Source of the DNA: Paramacrobiotus metropolitanus
Taxonomy: Eukaryota; Tardigrada; Eutardigrada; Parachela; Macrobiotidae
DNA: 61,859 nt
Assembly: GCF_019649055.1 (NCBI RefSeq)
Contig: NW_026570523.1
Coordinates: 1 to 61,859, forward strand
Reading direction: 5' to 3'
The notes under the pieces were generated by a model. It did no database searches and had not been told where the DNA came from. It saw only the letters and a program-made list of their open reading frames with translations. Positions within the stretch are counted from its first letter, which is position 1. Each line of letters begins with the position of its first letter. Positions 10,524-20,005 of the stretch are shown piece by piece. The position numbers and the translations under genes are program-made.

Positions 10524-11009
10524 TCACTGGTGGTAGGAGTTCCGCTTCTGCTTCTTTTTGGTGGAAGCCAAAGTGGGTGCATCTGCGAGACGAGGGCCAT
10601 AAAGGTCAGGCGGGTCTTGCCGCTTTTGGTAGCGCTGCTGGGCCTCAGGCTCATCAACCGTTTGGTCGAGCCAGCCTTCGCGCAGCATCTTTCTGACGAC
10701 ATGTCTGACGTCCTCGAAGATGGAGAATAAGCCTATGGTCCGGCCGTCGCCCGAGGCATATTCCGTCCCATCGATCAGCTGCGGATGATGCGCCATGTAG
10801 AAGAGCTGGTAATGGCCCAGCAGTCGTTTGGCAATTTCTCCACGTGTGAGGCCGAGGGTTTGCTGTGTGGTGGTCAGCACGGTGAGAATGGCGTTGCGCC
10901 ATTCCCAATAGCCTTGAGGAGCTGCATCACGTCTTTCCGGTGGGAACGTGTAGAAGATTTTGCCGTTGGGCGTATGAGTCCTCAGGATAACACCCTCGTT
11001 GTACGCCAT
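10524..11009 (-). CDS. Element 1 second winged-helix-like segment
   Basis: A 161-residue ORF. Its first part (NEGVILRTHTPNGKIFYTFP) looks like the wing of the module that begins in the overlapping ORF 10927-12753; the two frames overlap by 83 bases, so a frameshift near 10990-11010 probably joins them. Residues 33-115 form another helix-turn-helix-like module (LTRGEIAKRLLGHYQ, then FSIFEDVRHVVRKMLREGWLD). The plus-strand copy at 25246-25515 has the matching module (WKTAITNAA, then IKNAVESLMEDDALEI). The C-terminus is Lys-rich. DNA or RNA binding is inferred from the fold-like pattern only. Confidence 0.5.
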   Translation of the reverse strand: MAYNEGVILRTHTPNGKIFYTFPPERRDAAPQGYWEWRNAILTVLTTTQQTLGLTRGEIAKRLLGHYQLFYMAHHPQLIDGTEYASGDGRTIGLFSIFEDVRHVVRKMLREGWLDQTVDEPEAQQRYQKRQDPPDLYGPRLADAPTLASTKKKQKRNSYHQ

Positions 11010-12753
11010 TTTGGATGTACTGACTCACTTTGGATTTGGACAGCCATCGGCCTTCCCATCTTTCGATGAGCTGGTAGGCCAAGTCGCCTGTGGCGAAGGT
11101 TGTACCCACTTGGGACAACGCTTCTAGGGCGGCTTTTACATATGACCATCCTTTGCCCGTGCTGGAGATCTTCATCTTCTTGGATGGATCTCCGCCCGGC
11201 CACTTTCTGGCTACTGTCGACCGCGATGGCGAGATATAGCCGATGCGTGGCTTCTCTGGGCACGGGTCTGGTAAAGTATGGCGGGTTTCGCCCGAGTCCG
11301 ATTCCGGGGAGAATGTGTCTCGCACATGTCGGACAACCGAATCAGACGGTGATGCGCTTTGGTCACTGGATCCTGCGCCTACTGTGCCGCCCTGGTACGC
11401 TTGTTGAGTGCCTTCTGTTTCGCCCTGGTCCTCCATGCTCCGGTCAGCGGTAGGTGCCTGATTTTCATCACCTGGAGGTATTTCCATGCTATGGTCCGGT
11501 GGGACATTCATGGTCAATTTACCAGGGCTCTGGCCATCATCATCAGAATCTTCGGAGTCGGACTTCTGGGATGCCATTTCCTGGTCCTCCTGGTCCTTCT
11601 CTTCTTCTTCCGACTCTGAGTCCTCCGGTCGGGAGTCCTCAGAATCCGAGTCATCAGGTAGCGGGGTTGGCGACTTTCTGCCCCGCCCTTTCTTGGCCGT
11701 GGTCTTTCGACTCTTTACGGAAGAGGCTGATGGGGCCGGTGAAGGAGGCCGGGACCGGCCAGCTGCGTTAGGCAGTGACACAGTGTCCCGCGGCGAGAGC
11801 CGTTGGCCTGTCGCTCGCATCTGCGCCTCCTGCTGTTCTCTTCGAAGGGCGTTGTCCCTTCGGGTTACTGATGGTCTCGGTGGCATTTCTTTTGGCAAAT
11901 TCTTTGGACCAGGCAGTTTGGCCAGTTGGGTCATATTGTATGCCTCCTTGGCCCTGCCTTTAAGATCTTTAGCCACTGCTCCTACCGCTTTCCGTCTGTT
12001 CGGGTCCCATCTCGTGCCAACATCGTGCGACACATACAGGCCCCGTTGGGTTTTCTGTGGGATGAATCCCGGGACAGCGAAGCGTAATGGTTCGGCGCGG
12101 TAGGCATTGGTTGTTTCCAGGACGCCATCTCTTACCAGTGCTAGTATTTCATTCACTAGCTGGTCACTGAGTTTCCATGGATCCATGGTTCCCTGGTAAT
12201 AAAGGGCGTTGATCGTCTTGGCTATGTCCATCAAGGGAGAACCTCTTGGGTCATGTAAGTACCTAATGGCGCGGCAGATCTGTTGGAAGCAGTTATCCCT
12301 GCTGCGCGAAAGTCCTTGTGGTCGATGGGCCACATGGATTTCTGCCATGCTGTTCCAGTCACGGTGTGTGCGGACTAGCAGGCCTAAGTCAAGGATGCGA
12401 GTGACTATCCGCCGCATAAAGGGTGCCGTCAGTGTGCGGTCCGCGAGCGGAAGTCCTCTAAATTCTTCGCCGAATGCCATACGGGCACGTAAAACACTGA
12501 CGAGACACTGGTAAAGGTCTCGGCCCGTTTCTCTTCTCATTATCCTGGCGGCTGCCACCCATTGTTTTACATACGGACCCGTTGGGATCTCGATGTGTGT
12601 GGCCTCCGGCCCAGGGTCTGGTAATTCGGCTTCATCGTCCCAAGGTGATGGGAGCATGACTTCATCCGAAGGCGTTTCTCTTTCGGGGAGCGGTTCGAAG
12701 TCTTCATCCTTGTATCCTTCTGGCAAGGAAGGTTGTGGCCTTTGTTCTGTCAT
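10927..12753 (-). CDS. Element 1 large protein: helical/winged-helix modules and acidic linker
   Basis: A 608-codon ORF, open upstream to about 13052 without ATG; the extra 100 codons include a basic coiled coil (RNRQKKEEAKAKKSREAKIA). Residues 60-260 are an ordered helical region ending in IAKTINALYYQGTMDPWKLS and LALVRDGVLETTNAYRAEP. This is matched at 24161-24400 on the plus strand by ISQYINAIYNEGKGM and KAGKARTTNAHTG. Next come a basic stretch (KSRKTTAKKGRGRK) and a very acidic Ser-rich linker around residues 365-410. A winged-helix-like module follows (WSYVKAALEALSQVGTTF, then LSKSKVSQYIQ). The end continues in the frame of 11009-10524. No enzyme motif is visible. The position after integrase is unusual for gag. 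Chromatin or nucleic-acid binding is an inference. Confidence 0.6.
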   Translation of the reverse strand: MTEQRPQPSLPEGYKDEDFEPLPERETPSDEVMLPSPWDDEAELPDPGPEATHIEIPTGPYVKQWVAAARIMRRETGRDLYQCLVSVLRARMAFGEEFRGLPLADRTLTAPFMRRIVTRILDLGLLVRTHRDWNSMAEIHVAHRPQGLSRSRDNCFQQICRAIRYLHDPRGSPLMDIAKTINALYYQGTMDPWKLSDQLVNEILALVRDGVLETTNAYRAEPLRFAVPGFIPQKTQRGLYVSHDVGTRWDPNRRKAVGAVAKDLKGRAKEAYNMTQLAKLPGPKNLPKEMPPRPSVTRRDNALRREQQEAQMRATGQRLSPRDTVSLPNAAGRSRPPSPAPSASSVKSRKTTAKKGRGRKSPTPLPDDSDSEDSRPEDSESEEEEKDQEDQEMASQKSDSEDSDDDGQSPGKLTMNVPPDHSMEIPPGDENQAPTADRSMEDQGETEGTQQAYQGGTVGAGSSDQSASPSDSVVRHVRDTFSPESDSGETRHTLPDPCPEKPRIGYISPSRSTVARKWPGGDPSKKMKISSTGKGWSYVKAALEALSQVGTTFATGDLAYQLIERWEGRWLSKSKVSQYIQNGVQRGCYPEDSYAQRQNLLHVPTGKT

Positions 12754-13078
12754 GGGTTGTGATGGCCCTGGTTTGTCCGGGCTGTCCGATAGGACCTGGA
12801 CATCCTCGTCGCCTGATAGCCGTTTCTCAAGCTGGGCGATTTTGGCCTCACGACTTTTCTTGGCCTTGGCCTCTTCTTTCTTTTGGCGGTTCCTTTCAAC
12901 CTCAGGATTTACTGGTGGCCGTGATGTGTCCGCCTGACTCCCACTCGGTTGAGGGGATGTTGGACGAGAGGTCGGTTTAGCACTCTCTGGTTTCTTGGCT
13001 TTCCTCGGCGGTTTAACTCTTTGTGAGTTGGCCGAGTGAATACTTATGTGCCAAGCGCCAAATCATCTAATGTCCCTG

Positions 13079-14121
13079 TTATGGGAAGGATACTGGCTGG
13101 CCAAAGGGGATGTCATCCACTTTGGCTGGCATGGTTGGCAAGGCTATTGGAACAGCGGCCGTTAGGCCTATTCCTTTTTGGCTCTGGTCAGCTGGTGACA
13201 CAGGTTCTGTCGGTGGGACAGTCTGGTCGCGCCCGGCCAACACCGGATTCGGTGCTGGCCCTGCAGTCGGGTCCGGTTCATTAAGGCCAAGTTGGGCCGC
13301 CATTGCCGGTGGGACATCTTCTGGCTGATGGTATACAGTATACACCCTGTCCACGAATACCCGTAATGGTAAATCGCGCATGTCGCGATTGCCCGATGTG
13401 GCCGGCTGGTGTGGTGGAGGCTGTTCCGTTCGGAATGCCTCTGGCCCTGGTTGCGGGGCCGGTATGCTGGAGTCAGACGGCTCTTGAACCGTAGGTTCAA
13501 GTTCTTCCGCTGAAGGGTCAACGGCGGTTCGCCGTATCCGCCATAACCGCCGTAAGGAGGTGGATATCCATAAGGTGGTGGCGGATATGCCCACGGTGGT
13601 GGGTATCGCCACTGGTTCTGGTCCGACTGCGGTTGATTTGAAGGTCCAGGCGCAGGGTACGGTGGATATCCGTAGTACGGGTTGTAGTATGGCGGCGGAG
13701 GGTATCGTGGCCTTAAACCAGTATGGACCGGCGGAGTCTGGACCGTTGGTCCGACTGCTACCGTAGTGGTAACCGGCTGGTTGGCCGATTGACCACCATA
13801 TCTAATTGGCTGTGGGCATGGTCGCCCATGTGGATGACGCCAGACCGTCTGACCCGTCGTTGAGCTTGGCTGACCGCTGGCTGCTGCGGTGTTGACCGGC
13901 GGGGTGGCTCGGGGTGGGAGCGGCTGACTCCGCGGTAGCGGTGTACCAGCCCGTGGGCCGGGTCCAACTGACATGTTGGCCAGCTGTTCAGCAGTTAAGT
14001 TAGCTCGTATATTAGGTACATGTACGCTCGGTGGCCGGTTAGACGACCGAGTGGAAGATCTGCCAGACCGGAATTCCGGTCTTGAATATGGGTGTGATCT
14101 GCCGCTTCGGGTCGGAGTCAT
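13079..14121 (-). pseudogene. Element 1 Gly/Tyr/Pro-rich low-complexity protein, frameshifted
   Basis: The frame 14121-13168 starts MTPTRSGRSHPYSR. It is rich in Arg/Ser, then Pro/Gln, then strongly Pro/Tyr/Gly (repeated YPPPPY and PPYGGYGGYG around residues 150-210). After about 13540 the sensible frame becomes 13612-13079, which is Pro/Glu-rich with one folded-looking patch (DLPLRVFVDRVYTVYHQPED). A stop at 13079 and a frame change near 13055 separate it from the large ORF downstream, to which it was probably joined. The Tyr/Gly/Pro composition resembles self-associating disordered proteins. Function unknown. Confidence 0.5.
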
Positions 14122-14584
14122 CTGAGCGGTCGGTGCGTCGTCGTCCGTCCATCGTTCTGTGGGGACACTGCTGCGAGACCAATTACGCTACGTTAGACTC
14201 CTACCTAGGGTTAGTTTAATGTTATAGGATAGCTACTTCTAAGCTACCTATGTCAGGTTGAAGCGACCGTTAAGGTTAATGTTAGTTCTGGTAGCAGACA
14301 GAAAATTAATTAAGGTAGCAGCTCACGTACGATCGTGTTAGACTAATTCTAAGTCTTTTAATTAAGGCCAATTCTTAAATTATTTGAAGTCATTCTGTCC
14401 AGCCTTATCAACCGTCTTATCCAATACGCCCCGTTCGAGCGTACTGGCCTTCAGCTTTTTGCTCGTTGAGCTTTTTTCTGATTTTTCTCGACCCGCAGTT
14501 ATACGAGTGAGAAGGTCTTTGTCTGCCTCATCATCAGCGACTTTGTTCTCTTGTCGGGTCCCGCAGGTGCTGACTCTGGGTCAA

Positions 14585-14920
14585 TGACGGCTAATGGCGG
14601 TTCTGTAGTTTGGTTAAGGCTGGCGTCTCGAAGTCCGGTTTGGCCTTCCGAGGCCGGCCACGGCCACGCTTTGGGGCCGGGTCTTCTGGTTGTAGTTCGG
14701 GCCCTTTAAGGCCAGGTATCTTCAGAGTCTTTTGCTGCTCTTCCACGAGTTTCTTGGAAGGGCCTTTTCCAGGCTTTTGATTTTTCAGAAAATTCTCAAG
14801 TTTGGTCGTGACTTGTGGGAGTCCTGCGCTTTGTTCCGACTCTGTTTGGTCTTTGCACCTTCTCGACTCTTTGGGTTCAGGTTCAGCGTCCCTGCCCTTC
14901 TTCTTGGTTGAACGGGTGAT
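14585..14920 (-). pseudogene. Basic C-terminal tail of integrase with AT-hook-like motif
   Basis: Directly after the TGA that ends the integrase ORF (14921-14923), the same frame stays open for about 110 codons. It is Lys/Arg/Glu-rich and contains KRGRGRPRK (coded near 14654-14680), a match to the AT-hook core that binds the minor groove of AT-rich DNA. A chromatin-targeting tail after a gypsy-type integrase is known in principle (chromodomains in chromoviruses); an AT hook here would play a comparable role by inference. The stop may be a recent mutation. Confidence 0.45.
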
Positions 14921-16486
14921 TCAGCGACTTGGGCCGTCCGGGTTTAGGTACGGCTTCAAGCGATCGACACATACGGTGAGTTCTTCACCGGTGTCCCGTT
15001 CTCGGATCCAGTACGTGTTTGGCTTAGGAATTCCGAGGATAATGTAGATGCCCTCATACTTGTTTGGGTTGGTCGGGTCATCCACCATGTTCTTCAGGGT
15101 TACCAAGTCCCGCTTCTTGAACTCGGCCTGGGCCTTCTTTTTGTTATAGATGGCCGCATCCCGTAGGAACCCTTCTTCAATGCGAGTTTTCGCGATTTCA
15201 TGCGCCCGGTTCAGGCGCTGCTGCATCCTCTGGACATAACGTTCGTTAGTCGTAAAAGATTCTGGGACGTTGGTCCCAGCGAGGACGTCTTGCGGTATGG
15301 TCATTTCCCGTCCGTATAATATGTGGTACGGCGAGAATCCAGTGGTTGCGTGAACGGCACGGTTCATGCCGGAAATCACGTAAGCCAGAGCCCTGTGCCA
15401 ACGATGTTCGTCGCCAGCTCCGCCAAAGCCGCGAATTCCGTCCCAGATCGTCTGCATCTGGCGTTCGACTTGGCCTTGGCCCTCCGGGTGATAAGCGGAA
15501 CCGAACGTTTGTTCGATGCCGAATATTTTCGCCACTTTGGCGAAGGACTTTGCCGTGAAATGCATGCCCCGGTCGGAGTGCATTGTGTGTGGCATTCCAT
15601 ATTTGAGGGCAACTTCCTCGACGAAGAACTTCTCAAACTCCTTGGCCGAGTTTGTTTTGGTCGGCCGGGCTATGGTGAACTTCGTCATCTGGTCGACCAC
15701 TACGGCAATATACCGGTACGTTTTGGTTTCGATCACCGGTAATGGTCCTTTGAAGTCGGCGAAGACGCGGTACCAAGGCGCAACAGCGTCAGTCGGCTGC
15801 AGCTTACCGTAGGTAGCTCGCGGCGGTACTTTGTCAAAGATGCACGTCTGACATCGGTCGATGTAGTCGTGAATGTCGCTGCTCATACGGTCCCAGTAGT
15901 ACCTGAGCTTGGCGGATTCAATGGTCTTGCGGTATCCAAAGTGGTTCCCTGTTTTTCCATCATGGAGGGACTGGATAATATTTTTCCGCATAAAAAGTGG
16001 AATGACAAGTCTCCTTTCGAGCTTGGCATTGATTTCGGTGAGTCGGTGGAGCACACCTTTATGCATCTGATAATGTTCAGGTAGTTTGGACCTTTTGTCC
16101 ATTTCAGTCTGGTGTTCCAACTCGTATATTTTCTTAGCTAGAGTTGGATCCCGGTGTTGCATCCGTCGCAGTTCTTGCGCGGTGCGGTCCGTTACTTTTT
16201 CTGAACATGGCGGGACCACGGGGTCCGGTTCGTCCGGTTTGGGCGCCGGTACATTGATGACCCGTATGTCCGCCGTGCGGAATTCATTCCAATCACTGAT
16301 TGCGTTACAATCAGGAAGGAGAGGTGTTTCCCAGTCGTCTGTGGGATCCTCATCGGTAACTTGCAGCCTTCGCATCTTTATGACGCGGGCTGGAATCTCG
16401 TCCTTATAATCCTCGAAGTTGGGGACTTGGTCCAACTCTTCATGTGGGCCTTTGTCGTCGTCCCGTTCGAGTGGCCATCTGGACAA
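14921..16486 (-). CDS. Ty3/gypsy-type integrase (with the end of RNase H)
   Basis: 521 codons from the first ATG, but the frame is open upstream to about 16745 and carries the rest of RNase H ([15 protein letters not shown], then NNADALSRWP). The integrase HHCC zinc domain uses H175, H182, C212 and C215 (HDGKTGNHFGYR, then CQTC). The catalytic triad is D244 (VFADFKG), D305 (MHSDRG) and E341 (GQVERQ), with 35 residues between D305 and E341, the canonical DD35E spacing. GSAYHPEGQGQVER is the gypsy signature. It inserts the cDNA copy into host DNA. The C-terminal part has an SH3-like barrel candidate (KRDLVTLKNMVDDPTNPNKY). All catalytic residues are present, but a frameshift separates it from RT. 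Confidence 0.9.
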   Translation of the reverse strand: MSRWPLERDDDKGPHEELDQVPNFEDYKDEIPARVIKMRRLQVTDEDPTDDWETPLLPDCNAISDWNEFRTADIRVINVPAPKPDEPDPVVPPCSEKVTDRTAQELRRMQHRDPTLAKKIYELEHQTEMDKRSKLPEHYQMHKGVLHRLTEINAKLERRLVIPLFMRKNIIQSLHDGKTGNHFGYRKTIESAKLRYYWDRMSSDIHDYIDRCQTCIFDKVPPRATYGKLQPTDAVAPWYRVFADFKGPLPVIETKTYRYIAVVVDQMTKFTIARPTKTNSAKEFEKFFVEEVALKYGMPHTMHSDRGMHFTAKSFAKVAKIFGIEQTFGSAYHPEGQGQVERQMQTIWDGIRGFGGAGDEHRWHRALAYVISGMNRAVHATTGFSPYHILYGREMTIPQDVLAGTNVPESFTTNERYVQRMQQRLNRAHEIAKTRIEEGFLRDAAIYNKKKAQAEFKKRDLVTLKNMVDDPTNPNKYEGIYIILGIPKPNTYWIRERDTGEELTVCVDRLKPYLNPDGPSR

Positions 16487-16691
16487 CGCGTCGGCGTTGT
16501 TGCAGAAAGTGCCTGGCTTGTACTCAATGGTGATGTCCCTTCCCTGTAAGGCAAGGGCCCATCGAGTAAAACGAGGGTTGATGCCGGGCCGGTTAGACTC
16601 GCATCTGAGCAGGTTGGTCAGGCTCTGTGGTCCGTCCTTACTGTGAAAGGTCCGTGATCGATGTAGTGTTTAAACTTTTGGACGGCCCATA

Positions 16692-17981
16692 CTACGGCGA
16701 GGCATTCCCATTCGGTGACGCCGTAGTTTTTCTCAGCTCCATGAAGGACACGACTCGCGTAGGCGGCCTTGAGTCTTGGCTGAGTATGGCTCCGATGCCT
16801 GCGCCACTTGCATCACATTGGATGGTGGTCCGCTTGGTCGCATCGAATTCGGCCAAAATGGGGGCCTCCGTTAGGGCCTTCTTAATATCGTTGAACTCGG
16901 CGGTGTGGGCGTCAGTCCAGTCGTTCTTGACCGAACTTTCCTTCCGCAGGAGTTCGTACATCTTCGAAGTTTTCTGGGCGTAGCCCAGAATAAACTTCCG
17001 GTAGTAGTTAGCGAGTCCAAGGAACGAGCGGAGTTGCCTTTCGGTCCTGGGCGGTTGTTTCTCGGCGATGGCCGCAACCTTTTCTGGGTCAGTGTGGACA
17101 CCGTCCTTGCTGAGGATGTGTCCAAGGAATTGGAGTTTTTCGATTCCAAATTCGCACTTCGACGGTTTTATCGTGAATCCGGCATCCCGCAGGCAGATGA
17201 GCGTATTTCTGAACGCTTGCCTGAATTCGTCGAAGGTTTTGCCGAAGAATATCACGTCGTCAATGTATGCGACGACGCCGCCTTTCTTGCGTGCTGGTGC
17301 CATAATCTTATCCATGGTCATTTGAAAAGTTGCTGGCCCATTGCAGACGCCAAACGGCATTCGTTTGAACCGGTACATCCCTTCTAGTGTAAAGAAGGTA
17401 GTGTAGTCCATGGACGCTGGGTCCATTGGGATTTTCCAGAATCCGGACTGACAATCTACCTTGCCGTAGTAGGCGTTTCCTGCACACTGATCCAGAAGTT
17501 CATCTGGGTTAGGCAATGGATAGTTGTTCTTTTTGGTCACCGAGTTCAGCTTTAGGTAGTTTATGCAGAACCGGGTGCCCATGGTTCCGTCGCCGTTTTT
17601 CTTCGAAGCGAGGACCCCTGGGAAACTCCACGCTGCCATGGACGGGTCGATCACGCCTTGGTCCAGCATTTCCTGGACGTGCTTATTGATAAACTCACGT
17701 CCCTTCCAACTCGTTCGGGTTGGGTTCATTTTGATTGGTGCAGCGTCTCCAACTTCTATGACGTGGGTCACTCCCTTAACGTACCCGTAAGGCTTTTTGG
17801 ACGTGGGGAATATGGCCCTGAGTTCCCATAAGTCCTGACGGAGTAGAGCAGTTTGCTCCTCGGTCAGGGGGTCGCCAAAAATGTGCGTTGGCGATGTGGG
17901 CGCGGATTTCGCGTTGAGCTGGTCCTTATTGAGCTGGTCTCGCTCAGCGTCAGGACACGGGGCCAACTTGAGTTTGGTCAT
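16692..17981 (-). CDS. Ty3/gypsy-type reverse transcriptase and start of RNase H
   Basis: 429 codons. RT motifs in order: [14 protein letters not shown] (residues 118-131), [13 protein letters not shown] (catalytic D176), [13 protein letters not shown] (208-220), and YIDD (239-242), then [15 protein letters not shown] and the connection. RNase H begins at residues 386-400 ([15 protein letters not shown], first catalytic Asp at 390). The frame is then lost within RNase H near 16745 and continues in the frame of the integrase ORF, so one base is missing or extra, or a programmed shift operates. Only about 60 residues precede the RT fold and they show no aspartic protease DTG/DSG motif, unlike canonical gypsy pol. 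The ATG follows directly on an in-frame TAG. Confidence 0.9.
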   Translation of the reverse strand: MTKLKLAPCPDAERDQLNKDQLNAKSAPTSPTHIFGDPLTEEQTALLRQDLWELRAIFPTSKKPYGYVKGVTHVIEVGDAAPIKMNPTRTSWKGREFINKHVQEMLDQGVIDPSMAAWSFPGVLASKKNGDGTMGTRFCINYLKLNSVTKKNNYPLPNPDELLDQCAGNAYYGKVDCQSGFWKIPMDPASMDYTTFFTLEGMYRFKRMPFGVCNGPATFQMTMDKIMAPARKKGGVVAYIDDVIFFGKTFDEFRQAFRNTLICLRDAGFTIKPSKCEFGIEKLQFLGHILSKDGVHTDPEKVAAIAEKQPPRTERQLRSFLGLANYYRKFILGYAQKTSKMYELLRKESSVKNDWTDAHTAEFNDIKKALTEAPILAEFDATKRTTIQCDASGAGIGAILSQDSRPPTRVVSFMELRKTTASPNGNASP

Positions 17982-18227
17982 CTAAAGTTGGGTCTGGGCC
18001 TGTTGGGCCAGAGCACGCTTGGCCTCGACGTCCGATTTGGACGCGAGCCTCTTGTATTCGTCGATTTGTTCCCTCTTCAGCTGTTCGGCTGATAGGGCGA
18101 CTTCGTTGGCGCCGACAAGCTGTTTGGTCAGGTCCCGCACTCTGGTCCTGAGAACTTCGATGTTGTCCATGTCCTCGGGCGGGGTTGCCTGGATCAGCTT
18201 GTCTGGGCTGAAGGTTTCGCGGCTCAT
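17982..18227 (-). CDS. Short coiled-coil ORF abutting RT across a TAG
   Basis: 81 codons, mostly helix-forming: DNIEVLRTRVRDLTKQLVGA and AEQLKREQIDEYKRLASKSD have heptad-like spacing. The stop TAG (17982-17984) is followed at once by the RT ATG in the same frame (caa ctt TAG atg acc). The frame is open upstream only to a TGA near 18246. This could be the C-terminal end of a gag-like ORF linked to pol by stop readthrough, or simply decay. No zinc knuckle was seen. Confidence 0.45.
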   Translation of the reverse strand: MSRETFSPDKLIQATPPEDMDNIEVLRTRVRDLTKQLVGANEVALSAEQLKREQIDEYKRLASKSDVEAKRALAQQAQTQL

Positions 18228-18228
18228 G

Positions 18229-19096
18229 TCAAAGGCAGACAGACTGGTTCAAGTCAATGCCCTTTGCGGTCCTGGTCTTGATTGGGTGGGCCAAGCCCAA
18301 TGGTGTGAGGTCCGGGTCCGGTTTGGTCCGGCCTCTGACGTCATCGGTTGGCGATGGCGTTGCGTTATTCGAGCCGTCAGCTTCAAACATGATTGGCGAC
18401 TGACTCACGGGCGGTTGGCCCTGGTCATGCGCCTTTGGACCAGGCTTTCGGCCTTGGTCCTGCGCCTTGCGCCCACTTTTGGTCACTGTTAGTGCCTCAG
18501 GTTGGATCTGGTCCGAGCCTAGAAGGGTTGGACTTGATGTCAGATCCGGGGCCACAAGGTTGGCCCGGGCCAAGTTTCGGCACCGGGTCCAGTATGGCGT
18601 GTCTTATCCTCACCTGTGGCCACCGTTGGTGTCTCAGGTTGGACTTAGCCCGGACCAGGTATGGCCGGTTGGTGTGCCAAGTCCCGAGGGACACTATTGG
18701 CCTGGGCCGAGTTATCAGCACCAGGTTGGCTGTCCTTCGGCGAGTTGGCCGCGGACAGCGCCTCACGCGCTTCAAGGAATGTGTCGTCCATGGTGGCGTC
18801 AAGGCTTTCCCCGCTTGTGTCCAAGTCGGTGGCAAGATTTGTTTGTCCCGCCTTTCTTTGGCCTCGACCGAACTCGTTGAGCCGGCCGAGTTTGGCTGGT
18901 CCGGGTCGGAATCAGCCTGGCCGGCGGTGCGGAATGTGTATCGCCCCGCCGTACCGCGCTTTGAGTAGTTTTTACCCAAAGGCTTCTTATAATCATTGGT
19001 TTTGCGCCCGTCCATGGGACTGAACAATCTCCGTTGGAGTTGTTCATGGCTGGTGTATGGCATCACCTTGGCCAAGGCGCTTTCAATCTGGCACAT
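18229..19096 (-). pseudogene. Degenerate first ORF region of element 1
   Basis: The longest frame starts at 19096 (MCQIESALAKVMPYTSHEQL, then many Lys/Asn/Gln) and is disordered after about 70 residues. Sensible composition moves between frames near 18770 and again later, with several stops, before 18246. The position between the leader and the coiled-coil/RT region is where gag is expected. I see no capsid major-homology or CCHC motif, so gag identity is only positional. Direct short repeats on the plus strand (gcctcaggttgg, gtgcctcaggttggatctgg) occur here. Confidence 0.35.
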
Positions 19097-20005
19097 GGTA
19101 TTGGGACTTAAAAAATTCTTTGGTCTTTGGGTCAGGACCGGAACGTTGGCTCAGGTCTGGATCGCGAGTCGGTGCTGGTCAGGTCTGCTAGAGCTCAGGT
19201 TTAGCGTTAGCTTCCTATGGCCCTATGTTACGGTACTGACCAGTGTGACGTCACGTACTTAGTGGTCTTGCAGTTAGCTCTACGTCACGAGTAGCGTGCC
19301 GTGAGCAAAAATGAAAAACCATATGACTCACTACGAGTCTTATAGCATTGGGAAGTTTCCAGATTATGCTGATTGGTCGAAATTTAAACCACTCTGACGT
19401 CACGCGACTTTTCGCGAAAATTCCGGCTGGAAAAAATGGCGGGTGTTTTTACGCCAAAAAATTAATAAAAATTCGGTTAAGTAATTTTTTTAAATTAAAT
19501 GTAGTCAATTCTAGAACTACTTTTTACGAGGATTACGAAAAAGCTATTCTTAAGCTGATCGGATCAAAGGTTCAAAAGATATGGATTTTAGAGCATAACG
19601 GTTACCGGGAAAAATTCGAGTTATACGAAAGTTCCACGAAGACCTACGACGCCACAGCAGGTCTTACCGGATATTTTCGATCCAAACTGCTGCTCCGTCG
19701 TCCAGTTCACCCTTTTCTACCGTAAGGGCCGCAGCGTACCCGATAGGGCGCAATGGATGATCAGCAACGTACCCAACGCAGTTTTTGCGCGGGGAGCCAA
19801 GCTGCGGGGCGCCTACTTATAGGCGACGACCCGTGTGCGCAAATCCGTCGCGTGGCAGGCTTCAAAATGAAGCCTGTATGATGCAGGAAGATCGCAAGGC
19901 ACGGAACTACTTTTAGTTGCCGCGTTGTTCCTTCGACCGAAATAATGCCTCCACTGGGGGTTCAGAGGTTCGTGAAAGGAAACGCATCTGCTACCATGTC
20001 AGATA
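19097..20005 (-). other. Element 1 5' leader
   Basis: About 900 bases between the 5' LTR and the first ORF. Notable are a perfect 9 bp hairpin CAGGCTTCA-aaa-TGAAGCCTG (19857-19877) and CGCCTA-ctta-TAGGCG near 19810. A 125-codon ORF on the opposite strand (19348-19725) has no recognisable domain. Structured leaders are common in LTR elements; packaging or translation roles here are inference. Confidence 0.45.
19983..19996 (-). promoter_or_regulatory. Primer-binding site, initiator tRNA-Met type
   Basis: Minus-strand TGGTAGCAGATGCG starts nine bases inside the 5' LTR. Its first ten bases are complementary to the 3' end of animal initiator tRNA-Met (...TCTGCTACCA). This fixes the element's orientation and the LTR assignment. 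Confidence 0.65.

Noticed and set aside
11486-12103. 205-codon plus-strand ORF
   Set aside because: Ser/Leu-rich shadow of the acidic linker coding on the minus strand.
15323-15742. 139-codon plus-strand ORF opposite integrase
   Set aside because: Lies fully inside the integrase gene with intact catalytic motifs on the other strand.
19348-19725. 125-codon plus-strand ORF in the element 1 leader
   Set aside because: No domain recognised, antisense to the element, and the length is reachable by chance.
19730-19920. tRNA gene in the GC-rich hairpin region
   Set aside because: Hairpins are present, but no A-box/B-box pair or cloverleaf could be assembled.
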